Assembly: GCF_002870125.1 (NCBI RefSeq)
Contig: NZ_PNEO01000011.1
Span: 62,001-126,000, forward strand
DNA: 64,000 nt
Reading direction: 5' to 3'
Source: Burkholderia sp. WAC0059
GTDB lineage: Bacteria; Pseudomonadota; Gammaproteobacteria; Burkholderiales; Burkholderiaceae
Part shown: positions 1-8,587 of the stretch, piece after piece
How the letters are laid out: every line of letters begins with the position of its first letter
Position numbering within the stretch: the stretch's first letter is position 1
Notes under the pieces: generated by a model
What the model saw: only the letters and a program-made list of their open reading frames with translations
The model's database searches: none
Told to the model about the DNA's origin: nothing
Translations under genes and position numbers: made by a program

Positions 1-1
1 C

Positions 2-688
2 GACGCGCAGGGCAAGCGCCAGCGCATCGACGCGTCGCTGATCCTGCTGCACCAGGGCGTCGTCCCGCACACGCAGTTCACCTGGTCGCTGCGCGCCTCG
101 CATCGCTGGGACAAGGCCCAGCTTTGCTGGGCGCCGCAGACCGACGCCTGGGGCGAGCTCGATGCGCCCGGCGTGTTCGTCGCCGGCGACGCGCGCGGCA
201 TCGGCGGCGCGCTGGCCGCGGCCGAGCAGGGCCGCCTCGCGGCGCTCGGCGCGCTCTGCGGAATCGGGCGCATCGACGCCGCGCAACGCGATGCGCTCGC
301 CGCGGCCCCGCAACGCGCGCTGCGCGAGACGCTGCGGATCCGCCCGTTCCTCGACGCACTGTACCGCCCGAAGGACGAGCACCGGATTCCGGCCGACGAT
401 GTCGTCGTCTGCCGCTGCGAGGAAGTGACGGCCGGCGAAATCCGCCGCTGCGTGCAGCTCGGCGCGCCGGGGCCGAATCAGGCGAAGGTGTTCAGCCGCT
501 GCGGCATGGGCCCGTGCCAGGGTCGCCAGTGCGGGCTGACCGTCACCGAGCTGATGGCGGCCGAACTGAAGGTTTCGCCGGCGCAGGTCGGCTATTACCG
601 AATCCGGCCGCCGCTCAAGCCGATCACGCTCGGCGAGCTGGCGAGCGCGGCCGAACCGGACCTCGCCGCGCCGCCGAACGGGCATTGA
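2..688 (+). CDS. FAD-dependent oxidoreductase with BFD-like [2Fe-2S] domain, C-terminal part
   Basis: The reading frame is open at the left edge, so the N-terminal FAD-binding part lies outside the window. The visible end has a VFVAGDARGIGGALAAAEQG stretch, as in the second FAD-contact region of opine oxidase subunit A, HcnB and hydroxyproline dehydrogenase flavoproteins. It is followed by a cysteine cluster (CRCEE, then SRCGMGPCQGRQCG) that should bind a [2Fe-2S] cluster as in BFD-like domains. Members of this family oxidise amines, imino acids or opines in multi-subunit enzymes. RidA and a gamma-glutamyltransferase homologue follow on the same strand, which fits catabolism of an amino-acid derivative that releases imines. 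The substrate cannot be read from the sequence. Confidence 0.8.
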   Translation, partial: DAQGKRQRIDASLILLHQGVVPHTQFTWSLRASHRWDKAQLCWAPQTDAWGELDAPGVFVAGDARGIGGALAAAEQGRLAALGALCGIGRIDAAQRDALAAAPQRALRETLRIRPFLDALYRPKDEHRIPADDVVVCRCEEVTAGEIRRCVQLGAPGPNQAKVFSRCGMGPCQGRQCGLTVTELMAAELKVSPAQVGYYRIRPPLKPITLGELASAAEPDLAAPPNGH

Positions 689-711
689 GCGGCGCGGCGA
701 GTGGTTTCCCG

Positions 712-752
712 GCAGACAGGCCGCGCGACGCGCGGCCTGTCTGCGTTCGTTT
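712..752 (+). terminator. Strong hairpin after the flavoprotein gene
   Basis: A 16-nt arm at 712-727 (GCAGACAGGCCGCGCG) is complementary to 729-744, followed by GTTCGTTT and then an AT-rich stretch. The stem starts 24 nt after the stop codon. The T-run is not immediate, so this may be a weak intrinsic terminator or an mRNA-protecting hairpin rather than a full stop before ridA. Confidence 0.6.
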
Positions 753-779
753 AAATTTTTACGTCCACAAGGATTTTGT

Positions 780-1133
780 ATGAGCGACATTACCCGTTAC
801 CAGACCGCCGCACGCCTCTCGCGCATCGTCGTGCACAACCACACCGCGTACCTCGCGGGCCTCACCGCCACGGACCGCAGCGGCGACGCCGAAGCCCAGG
901 CGAAGGACATCTTCGCGAAAATCGATACGCTGCTCGCCGACATCGGAACCGACAAGACGCGCATCCTGTCTACGCAGATCTGGGTGGCCGACATGGAACG
1001 CGACTTCGCCGCGATGAACCGCGCGTGGGAAGCGTGGATGCCGCTCGGCTTGGCCCCGGCGCGCGCGACCTGCGAAGCGAAGCTCGCGTCGCCGGAACTG
1101 CGCGTCGAGATCATCGTCACGGCAGCCGTCTAA
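780..1133 (+). CDS. RidA family protein
   Basis: A 117-residue protein of the normal length for the RidA/YjgF/Rid family, which hydrolyses reactive enamines and imines made by PLP or flavin enzymes. The N-terminal part (VVHNHTAYLAGLTATDRSGD) and the conserved ARATCEAKLASPELRVEI tail with its catalytic-type arginine (PARATCEAKLA) are recognisable. The ATG is preceded by AAGGA about 8 nt upstream. The gene sits between a flavin oxidoreductase and a gamma-glutamyltransferase homologue, so it probably clears imines produced by that pathway. The exact Rid subfamily was not determined. Confidence 0.9.
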   Translation: MSDITRYQTAARLSRIVVHNHTAYLAGLTATDRSGDAEAQAKDIFAKIDTLLADIGTDKTRILSTQIWVADMERDFAAMNRAWEAWMPLGLAPARATCEAKLASPELRVEIIVTAAV

Positions 1134-1209
1134 TCGGGCGGGACGCCGGCCGCGCCGCGCGCGCCGGCGGTCGTCCCCGCAATCAACCCTCACGAGCCAG
1201 CGAGCCATC

Positions 1210-2946
1210 ATGTCCACCTTCATCACGCCGACTTTCCGCCCGATGATCGCGTCGTCGAAGTATTCGGTCGCGACGGGCCATTATCTTGCCTCCGAGGCCG
1301 GGATGCGGATTCTGCGCAAGGGCGGCAACGCGATCGATGCCGGCGTGGCCGCCGGCATCTGCATCAACGTCACGCAACCCGACCTGACGAATCTCGGCGG
1401 CGTCGCGCCGATCATCATCTATCTCGCGAAGACGCAGGAGGTCGTGACGATCTCCGGGCTCGGCCGCTGGCCGCAAAAGGCCAGCCTCGAATATTTCCGC
1501 GACGAGCTCGGCGGCAAGATTCCGCTCGGCGTGCAGAACGCGATCACACCGTCCGCATGCGACGCCTGGCTCACCGCGCTCGCGCGCTACGGCACGCTGA
1601 CGCTCGCCGAGGTGCTCGAACCGGCGCTCGAAATCGCGACCGACGGCTTCCCGGCGAGCCGCCTGATGACGCACATGCTCGAGGGCATCTACGACAACCT
1701 GAAGCAATGGCCGTCGTCGTCGGACTATCTGCGTCCCGACGGCACGCCGTTCCAGCCCGGCGACGTCGTGCGCCAGCCGACGCTCGCGAAGACGTTCCGC
1801 ACGCTGATCGAAGCCGAGCGCGCCGCGCAGTTCCAGGGCCGCGAGGCCGCGATCATGGCCGCGCGCGACGTGTTCTACAAGGGCGAGCTCGCCGAGAAGA
1901 TGGCGCGCTTCTCGCAGGAGAACGGCGGCTTCCTCGACTACGACGACCTGGCGAATTTCAAGGTCGGCATCGAGAAGCCCGTGAAAACCGATTACCGCGG
2001 CTACGAGGTCTACACCTGCGGCCCGTGGTGCCAGGGGCCCGTGCTCGCGCAGACGCTGAACATCCTCGAGAACTACGACCTCGCTTCGTTCGGCCACAAC
2101 TCGCCGAAGTCGCTGCACGTGATCCTCGAAGCGCTGAAAGCCTCGTTCGCGGACCGCCACGCGTTCTACGGCGACCCCGAATTCGTCGACGTGCCGATTC
2201 GCGGCCTGCTCGACAAGCGCTATGCGCAGCAGTGGGTCGAGCGCATCTCGCTCGACCGCGCCTGGAACGAGATGCCTCAGCCCGGCAACCCGTGGGCGTT
2301 CGAGGACCGGCCGGCCCCCGACGGCTACCGCTCGCCGTCCGCGCAGCCCGGACCGCTCGGCTCGGACACGAGCTATCTGTGCGTCGTCGACGCCGAGGGC
2401 AACGGCTTCTCCGCGACGCCGAGCGACGGCGTACGCTACACGCCCGTCGTGCCCGACGTCGGCGTGGTGCTCTCGCCGCGCGGCTTCCAGAGCTGGCTCG
2501 ATCCGAATCATCCGTCGTCGCTCGTGCCGGGCAAGCGCCCGCGCCTAACGCCGAACCCCGCGCTGATGCTCAAGGACGGCAAGCTCGCGATGACGTTCGG
2601 CACGCCGGGCCTCGACGTGCAGCCGCAGGCGATGACGCAGCTCGTCGTCAACGTCGTCGATTTCGGCATGGATCCGCAGTCGGCGATCGAGCAGCCGCGC
2701 GTCGCGACGTACAACTTCCCGGCCACGCAGCATCCGCACAATTACACGCCGGGACAGATGTGCGCGGAAGGACGGATTCCGGAGGCCACGCTTGCGGAGC
2801 TGGCCACGAAGGGCCATCAGGTGACCCGCTGGCCCGACTTCATCGCGAGCGCCGGCGCGCTGTGCGCGATCTGCTGCGATACGCCGCTCGGGCCGCGCGT
2901 CGCCGGCGCCGATCCGCGTCGCACCGCATACGCGATGGGCTGGTAA
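1210..2946 (+). CDS. Gamma-glutamyltransferase family protein
   Basis: A 578-residue Ntn-hydrolase of the gamma-glutamyltranspeptidase family. These enzymes are made as one chain and cut themselves before a threonine that becomes the nucleophile of the small subunit. The early motif with SSKYSVATGHYLASEAGMRI and GGNAIDAGVAAG is typical. The expected cleavage point is in GSDTSYLCVVDAEGNGFS, with Thr387 as the likely nucleophile. The usual TTHxS is changed to TSYLC here, so activity on glutathione is not assured. No signal peptide is evident, unlike E. coli Ggt, so a cytoplasmic acylase-like or gamma-glutamyl-amide hydrolase role in the neighbouring catabolic pathway is plausible. The gene ends just before a terminator. 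Confidence 0.85.
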   Translation: MSTFITPTFRPMIASSKYSVATGHYLASEAGMRILRKGGNAIDAGVAAGICINVTQPDLTNLGGVAPIIIYLAKTQEVVTISGLGRWPQKASLEYFRDELGGKIPLGVQNAITPSACDAWLTALARYGTLTLAEVLEPALEIATDGFPASRLMTHMLEGIYDNLKQWPSSSDYLRPDGTPFQPGDVVRQPTLAKTFRTLIEAERAAQFQGREAAIMAARDVFYKGELAEKMARFSQENGGFLDYDDLANFKVGIEKPVKTDYRGYEVYTCGPWCQGPVLAQTLNILENYDLASFGHNSPKSLHVILEALKASFADRHAFYGDPEFVDVPIRGLLDKRYAQQWVERISLDRAWNEMPQPGNPWAFEDRPAPDGYRSPSAQPGPLGSDTSYLCVVDAEGNGFSATPSDGVRYTPVVPDVGVVLSPRGFQSWLDPNHPSSLVPGKRPRLTPNPALMLKDGKLAMTFGTPGLDVQPQAMTQLVVNVVDFGMDPQSAIEQPRVATYNFPATQHPHNYTPGQMCAEGRIPEATLAELATKGHQVTRWPDFIASAGALCAICCDTPLGPRVAGADPRRTAYAMGW

Positions 2947-2958
2947 TCGCCAGCCGAC

Positions 2959-3005
2959 ACCGTGTCGGCGCACGCGGATCGTTTGCTGCGTCGACACGGT
3001 TTTTT
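2959..3005 (+). terminator. Rho-independent terminator after the GGT-family gene
   Basis: ACCGTGTCG at 2959-2967 pairs with CGACACGGT at 2992-3000 and is followed by a run of T to 3005. It lies 12 nt after the stop codon of the GGT-family gene, so it ends that transcript. Confidence 0.8.
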
Positions 3006-3006
3006 C

Positions 3007-3530
3007 TGGCCGCCTGCGCGCGGTCGGCGTGCGCAACGCCCGTCGCATCAGCGCTCGCATAACGACCGTCGATATCGGCGGTCGATTTCCCGCCTCTTTG
3101 CGCCGCCCGTTCCGGGTGCGCTCCTTCGCCGACCCTTTCCTCCCGCTGCACCGCTATCGGGCGTCGCGTGGTTCTCGCGTCGTCGTTACCCGCGTTCGGC
3201 CGCATGACACATGCTTCGGCTTCCTTGCCGTCGGGCATTGGCGCCCGATGCGCACGACCTCTCGCGCACCATTGCGTCGCATGCCGTCGGCACGCAACGG
3301 TGCGCGGATTTCGAATAACTGGCCGCAATAAATGAATTTCGATTTTCAAATATGACGAGTTATTGTCGCCGTGTGGTGCTAGCGGAACCGCAGTCATGGC
3401 ACCGTCAAGAGAAATCCGGCGTACCGGGAAAAAAAGCATGACGTGCCGGCGCAATGCGCGCCTCTCGCGTGATGACTGGTCGGCTCCGTCTTCCGGGTGT
3501 CCCAATTCGAACCATCGGCAGGAGTACTAC
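3007..3530. other. Intergenic region, promoter of the porin gene
   Basis: No convincing gene. The stretch 3310-3365 is AT-rich compared with its surroundings and holds a spaced inverted pair AATAACT (from about 3314) and AGTTATT (about 3357-3363). It is the likely promoter or leader region of the porin gene. GGAG at 3521-3524 is the ribosome-binding site for the TTG start at 3531. Confidence 0.4.
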
Positions 3531-4721
3531 TTGAACAGGAAGCTTATTCTTGGGCTATCCGTGCTCGGGGGCATCGCGAGTACGGCGGCGCACGCACAGA
3601 GCAGCGTCACGCTGTACGGCATCGTCGACGCCGGCTTCACCTACAACTCGAACAGCGGCGGCCAGAAGCAATACGCGCTGACGAGCGGCAACGGCGCGGG
3701 CGACCGCTGGGGGTTGCGTGGCCGCGAAGATCTCGGCAACGGGCTCGCGGCGATTTTCGACGTCGAGAGCGGCTTCAGCATGGTGAACGGCACGACGAGC
3801 CAGGGCGGCACGATGTTCGGCCGGCAGGCGTACGTCGGCCTCGCGGGCTCGAACTACGGCCAGTTGACGATGGGCCGGCTGACCGCGCTCAGCAACGACT
3901 ACGTCGCGAAGTTCTCGTCGGGCTCCACGTGGGCCGCCGCCGGCACCGGCTACGGCGCGCACGTCGGCGACATCGACAACCTCGTCGCGCTGAACCGCAC
4001 GAACAATTCGATCAAGTATCAAACCCCGACCTGGAACGGACTGACGATCGGCGGCGCGTACACGTTCGGCGGCGTCGCGGGCGAAACGTCGGAGAACCAG
4101 ATCTGGCAGGCGGGCGCGAACTACGCGAACGGTCCGGTGAAACTCGCGGTAAGCTACCTGCTCGCGAAAAATCCGAACTACTCGTTCTTCGGCAACACGG
4201 CGAAGGCGAGCGCGACCGGCAACAACCTGACGAGCGACAGCGTCGCGTACGGCGGCTATGCGTCGGCGGGTTCGGAGCAGATTCTCGCGGGCGGCGGCTC
4301 CTACACGTTCGGTCCGTTGATCGTCAACGCGATGGTCAGTAGCGTGCAGTTCGCCGACCTCGGCGCGACCTCGGTTGCCGGACTTTCCGCGCGCGAGAAG
4401 TCGTATCGCGGCGAAGCGACGTTCAACACGGCGGAACTGAACCTCGAGTACTACATGACGCCCGCGCTGATGCTGGGGCTCGCGTACAACTACACGAAGC
4501 TCGACGGCGTCGACGGCGAGAACGCGCATTACATGCAGATCAACGCCGGCGGCCGGTACTATCTGTCGAAGATGACCGATCTCTACCTGGCAGCCATTTA
4601 TCAGCGCGCGGGCGGCGTGGATTCGACGGGGGCACCGGCCGTCGCGACGATCACCAGCGTCACGGCGTCCACCGGGCAGTCTCAGCTCGTCGTCACGACG
4701 GGCATTGAAAAGAAGTTCTAG
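3531..4721 (+). CDS. Gram-negative outer-membrane porin (OmpC/OpcP type)
   Basis: A porin of about 396 residues. The start is taken as TTG at 3531 because GGAG lies just upstream and the first residues (MNRKLILGLSVLGG) then form a signal peptide ending in AHA before QSSVTLYGIVDAGF. That sequence is the classical first beta strand of Burkholderia trimeric porins. A longer frame opens upstream but lacks a signal sequence. The protein shows repeated amphipathic strands, the FGRQAYVGL segment and a C-terminal aromatic residue (GIEKKF) required for outer-membrane assembly. It probably admits small hydrophilic solutes. An MHS transporter follows within a few bases, so porin and inner-membrane uptake may serve the same substrate. 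Confidence 0.92.
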   Translation: MNRKLILGLSVLGGIASTAAHAQSSVTLYGIVDAGFTYNSNSGGQKQYALTSGNGAGDRWGLRGREDLGNGLAAIFDVESGFSMVNGTTSQGGTMFGRQAYVGLAGSNYGQLTMGRLTALSNDYVAKFSSGSTWAAAGTGYGAHVGDIDNLVALNRTNNSIKYQTPTWNGLTIGGAYTFGGVAGETSENQIWQAGANYANGPVKLAVSYLLAKNPNYSFFGNTAKASATGNNLTSDSVAYGGYASAGSEQILAGGGSYTFGPLIVNAMVSSVQFADLGATSVAGLSAREKSYRGEATFNTAELNLEYYMTPALMLGLAYNYTKLDGVDGENAHYMQINAGGRYYLSKMTDLYLAAIYQRAGGVDSTGAPAVATITSVTASTGQSQLVVTTGIEKKF

Positions 4722-4725
4722 CTCT

Positions 4726-6060
4726 ATGCTTTCTGGTCTTTTCGGGATGTTCATGTCTAACCGACGCTCCGCCGAGATGCGTTCGCTGCTGCACGTCGTA
4801 TTCGCAAGCTTCGCCGGCAGCACGATCGAGTGGTACGACTTTTCGGTGTTCAGCGCGTCGTCCGCACTGGTGTTCAATCGCATTTTCTTTGCGAACTTCA
4901 GCCCGCTCGTCGGGCTGTTGCTGTCTCTGCTGACCTATGCGGTCGGCTATGTCGTGCGGCCGCTCGGCGGCGTCGTGTTCGGTCACTTCGGCGACCGGAT
5001 CGGCCGCAAGCCCGTGCTGATCGTTACGTTCCTGATGATGGGCAGCGCAACGATCCTGATGGGCCTGCTGCCGACCTACGCGACGATCGGCGTGGCTGCG
5101 CCGCTGCTGCTCGCGGCGCTGCGCATCGTGCAGGGGCTGGCGCTCGGCGGCGAATACGGCGGCGCGGCGCTGCTCGTCACGGAGAACTGCCCGCCGAACC
5201 GGCGCGGGCTGTTTTCCAGCTCGGCGCTGATCGGCCTCGCGGCCGGTTCGATGCTCGGCACGGCCGTGTTCGGCGTGTTCAGCGCGCTGCCGCGCGCCGA
5301 GTTCATGGACTGGGGCTGGCGCGTGCCGTTCCTCCTGAGCCTCGTGCTCGTGGTGATCGGCCTGTGGATTCGCACGCGGGTCGACGAAACGCCCGACTTC
5401 AAGCGCGTCGAGCGAACGAAGAAGGTGCACAAGCTGCCGATTCTGGAGGTGCTGCGCAACGACATGAAACGCGTGTTGCTGGTCTGCGGCGCGCGGGCGG
5501 GCGAGACGATGCAGTACAACGTCGTGGCCGTGTTCGCGCTGCACTACGCGACGCACGCGCGCCATATCGCGCCGGCCATCTATCTTTCCGCGATCAGCCT
5601 GTCGTCGCTGCTGTCGATCGTCGTGATGCCGCTGAGCGGCGCGCTTTCGGACCGCATCGGCCGACGCCCGGTCGGACGGTTCGCGGGCATCACGGCCGCG
5701 CTGTTCGGCGCGGCATTCATTCCGATGATCCACACCGGAGCGGTGGTCTGGGTCACGCTCGCGGTGGTCCTGATGCTCGGCATCTCGGCCGGTATCGGCA
5801 ATTCGCTGCCGAGCGCGTATTTTCCGGAACTCTTCGATGCGCCCGTGCGCTACACGGCCGTGTCGCTCGGATATCAGCTCGGCACGGTCGCCGGCGGACT
5901 GACGCCGGCGATCACGACCGTGCTGTTCATGTACTTCGGCATCACCGCGATCGGCGCGTATCTGGTGATCTCCGGGCTGCTCGTGCTGTTCTGCTTCGTG
6001 ATGCTGCCGGAGACGCTGGGGAAGGCCTCGGCGCGGACGGTCGAGACGGTGCGGGAGTGA
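4726..6060 (+). CDS. MFS transporter, metabolite:H+ symporter (MHS) type
   Basis: A 12-helix major facilitator of the MHS group (ShiA, KgtP, ProP relatives). It shows the family signature GSTIEWYDFSVF in the first helix, RPLGGVVFGHFGDRIGRK in the loop between helices 2 and 3, and LGGEYGGAALLVTE in the fourth to fifth helix region. Three in-frame ATG codons (4726, 4747, 4753) could start it. 4726 follows an AAGAAG sequence, while 4753 has GGGA close upstream and also gives a normal N-terminus. The gene begins almost at the porin stop codon, so the two are probably co-transcribed. The substrate is likely a carboxylate or zwitterion. Confidence 0.88.
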   Translation: MLSGLFGMFMSNRRSAEMRSLLHVVFASFAGSTIEWYDFSVFSASSALVFNRIFFANFSPLVGLLLSLLTYAVGYVVRPLGGVVFGHFGDRIGRKPVLIVTFLMMGSATILMGLLPTYATIGVAAPLLLAALRIVQGLALGGEYGGAALLVTENCPPNRRGLFSSSALIGLAAGSMLGTAVFGVFSALPRAEFMDWGWRVPFLLSLVLVVIGLWIRTRVDETPDFKRVERTKKVHKLPILEVLRNDMKRVLLVCGARAGETMQYNVVAVFALHYATHARHIAPAIYLSAISLSSLLSIVVMPLSGALSDRIGRRPVGRFAGITAALFGAAFIPMIHTGAVVWVTLAVVLMLGISAGIGNSLPSAYFPELFDAPVRYTAVSLGYQLGTVAGGLTPAITTVLFMYFGITAIGAYLVISGLLVLFCFVMLPETLGKASARTVETVRE

Positions 6061-6163
6061 GGCTCGGGGGCGGGCGGATGCGGGAGATGCATTCGCTGCT
6101 GCCCTCTCCGCTCTCCTCCATAGCGACTCGGGGCGGCACAGCGACTAATGGACGGCGATCTTG

Positions 6164-6301
6164 TTACGGCCGCATCCAGCGCTCATAGTCGCGCCGCGGC
6201 AGCCTGAATGGCAGAAGATCGTCGTAAGCACCGGCCGCAAACGGCGGCGGCGCATGCCATTGGATGGCGCCCATCTCTGCATCGCGTAGACCATCAGCCT
6301 G
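6164..6301 (-). pseudogene. Possible C-terminal remnant of an unknown gene
   Basis: Between the MHS transporter and the dehydrogenase, the minus strand holds a 43-codon stretch that ends in DDLLPFRLPRRDYERWMRP followed by TAA. It is preceded directly by an in-frame TAG. The composition looks like the tail of a real protein, but there is no start codon or ribosome site for it. I do not recognise the family. It may equally be chance in GC-rich DNA. Confidence 0.25.
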
Positions 6302-6339
6302 CTAAAATTTCGGGCCGGCCCCGATCCCAACCGTTCGGC

Positions 6340-7056
6340 TCAGGCCGAAAACCCTCCGTCGATACTCAGCGCAGTGCCTGTCACCATGCCGGCTTCGGGA
6401 CTGCGGCCGAGCCAGGCAACCATCGCGGCCACCTCATCGGCGCGTGCGTGTCGCTTGATCGCCATGAAGCTGTGCATCGTCTCGTTGAGCGGTCCGTCAG
6501 CGGGATTCATGTCGGTATCCGTCGGGCCCGGCTGCACGACGTTGACGGTAATGCCGCGGCCGCCGAAATCGCGCGCCAGCCCCCTGACCATGCCCTGCAG
6601 CGCGGCCTTGCTGGCACCGTAGGCGGCCAGCCCCGTCATCGGCATGCGGTCGGCGTTGACCGAGCCGATGAAGATGATGCGGCTACCATCGCGCATGGTG
6701 CGCGCGGCCTCGACCGCGGCATGATACGGCGCATGGATGTTGATGAGAAACAGGCGGTCTATCGCGTCCGGCGCGACGCTCAGCGGGTCGCCCGCACCGA
6801 GCACGCCCGAGTTGACTACCAATACGTCGATGGGGCCGTGCTCCCGGATACCCGTGGCGACGGCGACGCGATCGGCACTGTCCAACCGCACCGCGGTGCT
6901 GCCCGTCTGCGCCGCGAGATCGGCTGCCGCCTCGTGCGAGCCGAGCCAGGTGAACGCGACGCGATCGCCATCCTCTGCGAAGCGTCGGACGACGGCGGCA
7001 CCGATGCCCCGGCTGCCGCCGAGCACGAACACGGACTTTTGCGTGGATTCCGGCAT
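6340..7056 (-). CDS. SDR family oxidoreductase
   Basis: A 238-residue classical short-chain dehydrogenase. The cofactor motif VLGGSRGIGAAVVRRF is at residues about 11-26, the NSG motif follows beta 4, and the catalytic Ser/Tyr/Lys are in GSVNADRMPMTGLAAYGASK. The PGPTDTDMNP segment and the C-terminal SIDGGFSA are also typical. The ATG at 7056 has GAGGAA 6 nt upstream. The frame is open well beyond this start, but that extension is antisense to the MFS gene in another frame. It lies 59 nt downstream of the MFS exporter on the same strand, so both are probably one operon under the neighbouring TetR regulator. The substrate is unknown. Confidence 0.9.
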   Translation of the reverse strand: MPESTQKSVFVLGGSRGIGAAVVRRFAEDGDRVAFTWLGSHEAAADLAAQTGSTAVRLDSADRVAVATGIREHGPIDVLVVNSGVLGAGDPLSVAPDAIDRLFLINIHAPYHAAVEAARTMRDGSRIIFIGSVNADRMPMTGLAAYGASKAALQGMVRGLARDFGGRGITVNVVQPGPTDTDMNPADGPLNETMHSFMAIKRHARADEVAAMVAWLGRSPEAGMVTGTALSIDGGFSA

Positions 7057-7115
7057 GGTTGATTCCTCATGATGGGCTGGCGTCCAAGCCGTCGGTGCGC
7101 GAACGCCAGCGGGGG

Positions 7116-8363
7116 TTAATGTTCGACATCTACCGCCGTTTCCAGCGGATAGCCGGGAACCTGAATGGCGGCTGCCCTGTGTCCGCGCGGAAAGCCGTAC
7201 GGATGGGCGCGAAAGGCGACCGCGAACCCGGCGGTTAGCCATACCAGCATGGCCCACGGAAACGCCCCCGCACCGAGGTGATCGAGCAGAACGCCGCCGA
7301 GCAGACCACCGCCCGCGATAGCGCCGTTCCAGGTGACCACGTTCATCGACAGCGCGACGTCTGCGCCCTCGCCGGCCGCATCGGCCAGCGCCGTCTGCAG
7401 CAGCGTGGCGGCACCGCCGAAGGTCAGCCCCCAGACGCCCACGCCGGCATAGACGACTGCCGGCGAGCGGCCGGCCAGCCCGAAAGTCAGCGAGACGAGC
7501 GCAAAAGCGGCGAGGCTGGCGAGTACCGCGGCGCGCGGATGACGGTCGACGATCCGGCCCGTCACCCAGATGCCCGACAGGGCCGCCACGCCGAACACGA
7601 GCAGCACCGCGTCGACGGACTGGCCGAGTCCCGCCATCGCGACGAAAGGGGCGATGTAGGTGTAAAGGAGGTTGTGCGCGAGCATCCACGTGACGACGAC
7701 GACCAGCACGGGCCGTACGCCCGGCGTGGTCAACACGCTGCGCAGCGGGACGGGCTGCATGCCGGACTGGCCGGGATAGTCCGGCACTTTCGCCAGTACC
7801 CAACCGATCAGGACCAGCGTCAGCAGCGACATCGCCGCAAAGGAAAGACGCCATCCGAGCAGGATGCCCAGCCACGTGCCCAGCGGTGTGCCGAGCGACA
7901 GCGCGATAGGCGTGCCCACCATCGCGACGGCCAGCGCGCGTCCCTGAAGCGGCGCGGCAACCATACGCCTCGCATAACCGGCGAGCAGGCTCCACGCGAG
8001 GCCTGCCGATGCGCCCGCGAGAAACCGGGCGGCCAGCGTCAGGACATAGCTCGACGACCAGGCCGTGGCCGAATTGAACACGAGGAAACCCGCGATGGTC
8101 AGCAGCAGGACATGGCGCCGCCGCCATGTACGGGTGGCGAGGGTCAACGGAATGGCAGCCAGCAGCGAACCCAATGCATAGACCGTGACGGTCTGCCCCG
8201 CCAGCGAAGGCGAGACGGACAGACCCGCGCCCAGTTGCGGCAGCAAGCCGGCCGGCAGGGTCTCCGTCATGATGCAGACGAACCCGGTCATCGCGAGGGC
8301 CAGCAATGCCGCGACCGGCAGCCTGTCTTTGGCCGGGGGCTCGTGCATATCGGGGCGGTTCAT
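7116..8363 (-). CDS. MFS transporter, DHA1-type exporter
   Basis: A 415-residue, 12-helix drug:H+ antiporter-like protein related to AraJ/YdhP exporters. The first helix carries GFVCIMTETLPAGLLPQLGA, typical of sugar/arabinose-efflux and chloramphenicol-resistance transporters. RFLAGASAGLAWSLLAGYA and the motif-C-like stretch GTPIALSLGTPLGTWLG in helix 5 mark an antiporter. It is divergent from a tetR gene with a 224-bp spacer holding inverted repeats, the usual arrangement for a repressor-controlled efflux gene. It shares its transcript with the following SDR gene. The natural ligand cannot be told. Confidence 0.88.
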   Translation of the reverse strand: MNRPDMHEPPAKDRLPVAALLALAMTGFVCIMTETLPAGLLPQLGAGLSVSPSLAGQTVTVYALGSLLAAIPLTLATRTWRRRHVLLLTIAGFLVFNSATAWSSSYVLTLAARFLAGASAGLAWSLLAGYARRMVAAPLQGRALAVAMVGTPIALSLGTPLGTWLGILLGWRLSFAAMSLLTLVLIGWVLAKVPDYPGQSGMQPVPLRSVLTTPGVRPVLVVVVTWMLAHNLLYTYIAPFVAMAGLGQSVDAVLLVFGVAALSGIWVTGRIVDRHPRAAVLASLAAFALVSLTFGLAGRSPAVVYAGVGVWGLTFGGAATLLQTALADAAGEGADVALSMNVVTWNGAIAGGGLLGGVLLDHLGAGAFPWAMLVWLTAGFAVAFRAHPYGFPRGHRAAAIQVPGYPLETAVDVEH

Positions 8364-8490
8364 CGGATATAAATATATCGATCAGTACAGAAATTGGCGA
8401 AAAGCATCCCGCCATGCCGGGAATTACATGGAGAACGCACGTAGAACCGCTGTGTCGCAGACCCGACAATAACGAGTCCGCTTCAATATA

Positions 8491-8558
8491 AGTACTATTC
8501 GGTACAAATGTAGGCGCCGCCCCGAACCTTGTCAACAACTTATGTACCGACTAGTATC
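8491..8558. promoter_or_regulatory. Candidate TetR operator pair in the divergent promoter
   Basis: AGTACTATTCGGTACA at 8491-8506 and TGTACCGACTAGTATC at 8543-8558 are near-perfect inverted copies of each other (core TACTA-TCGGTACA). A weaker related site, TATCGATCAGTACAG, lies at about 8376-8390 next to the MFS start. They occupy the spacer between the MFS and TetR genes, where a TetR dimer would repress both. Confidence 0.6.
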
Positions 8559-8587
8559 TATTGCATCGAAGGGAAAGGGAGATCGGA

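Noticed and set aside
1183..2511. A minus-strand frame of 442 codons opposite the GGT-family gene.
   Set aside because: Antisense to a conserved enzyme and without recognisable domain.
7057..8538. Long minus-strand extension of the SDR frame upstream of its ATG at 7056.
   Set aside because: It runs through the MFS gene in another frame. The SDR family start with GAGGAA upstream is at 7056, so no fusion protein exists.
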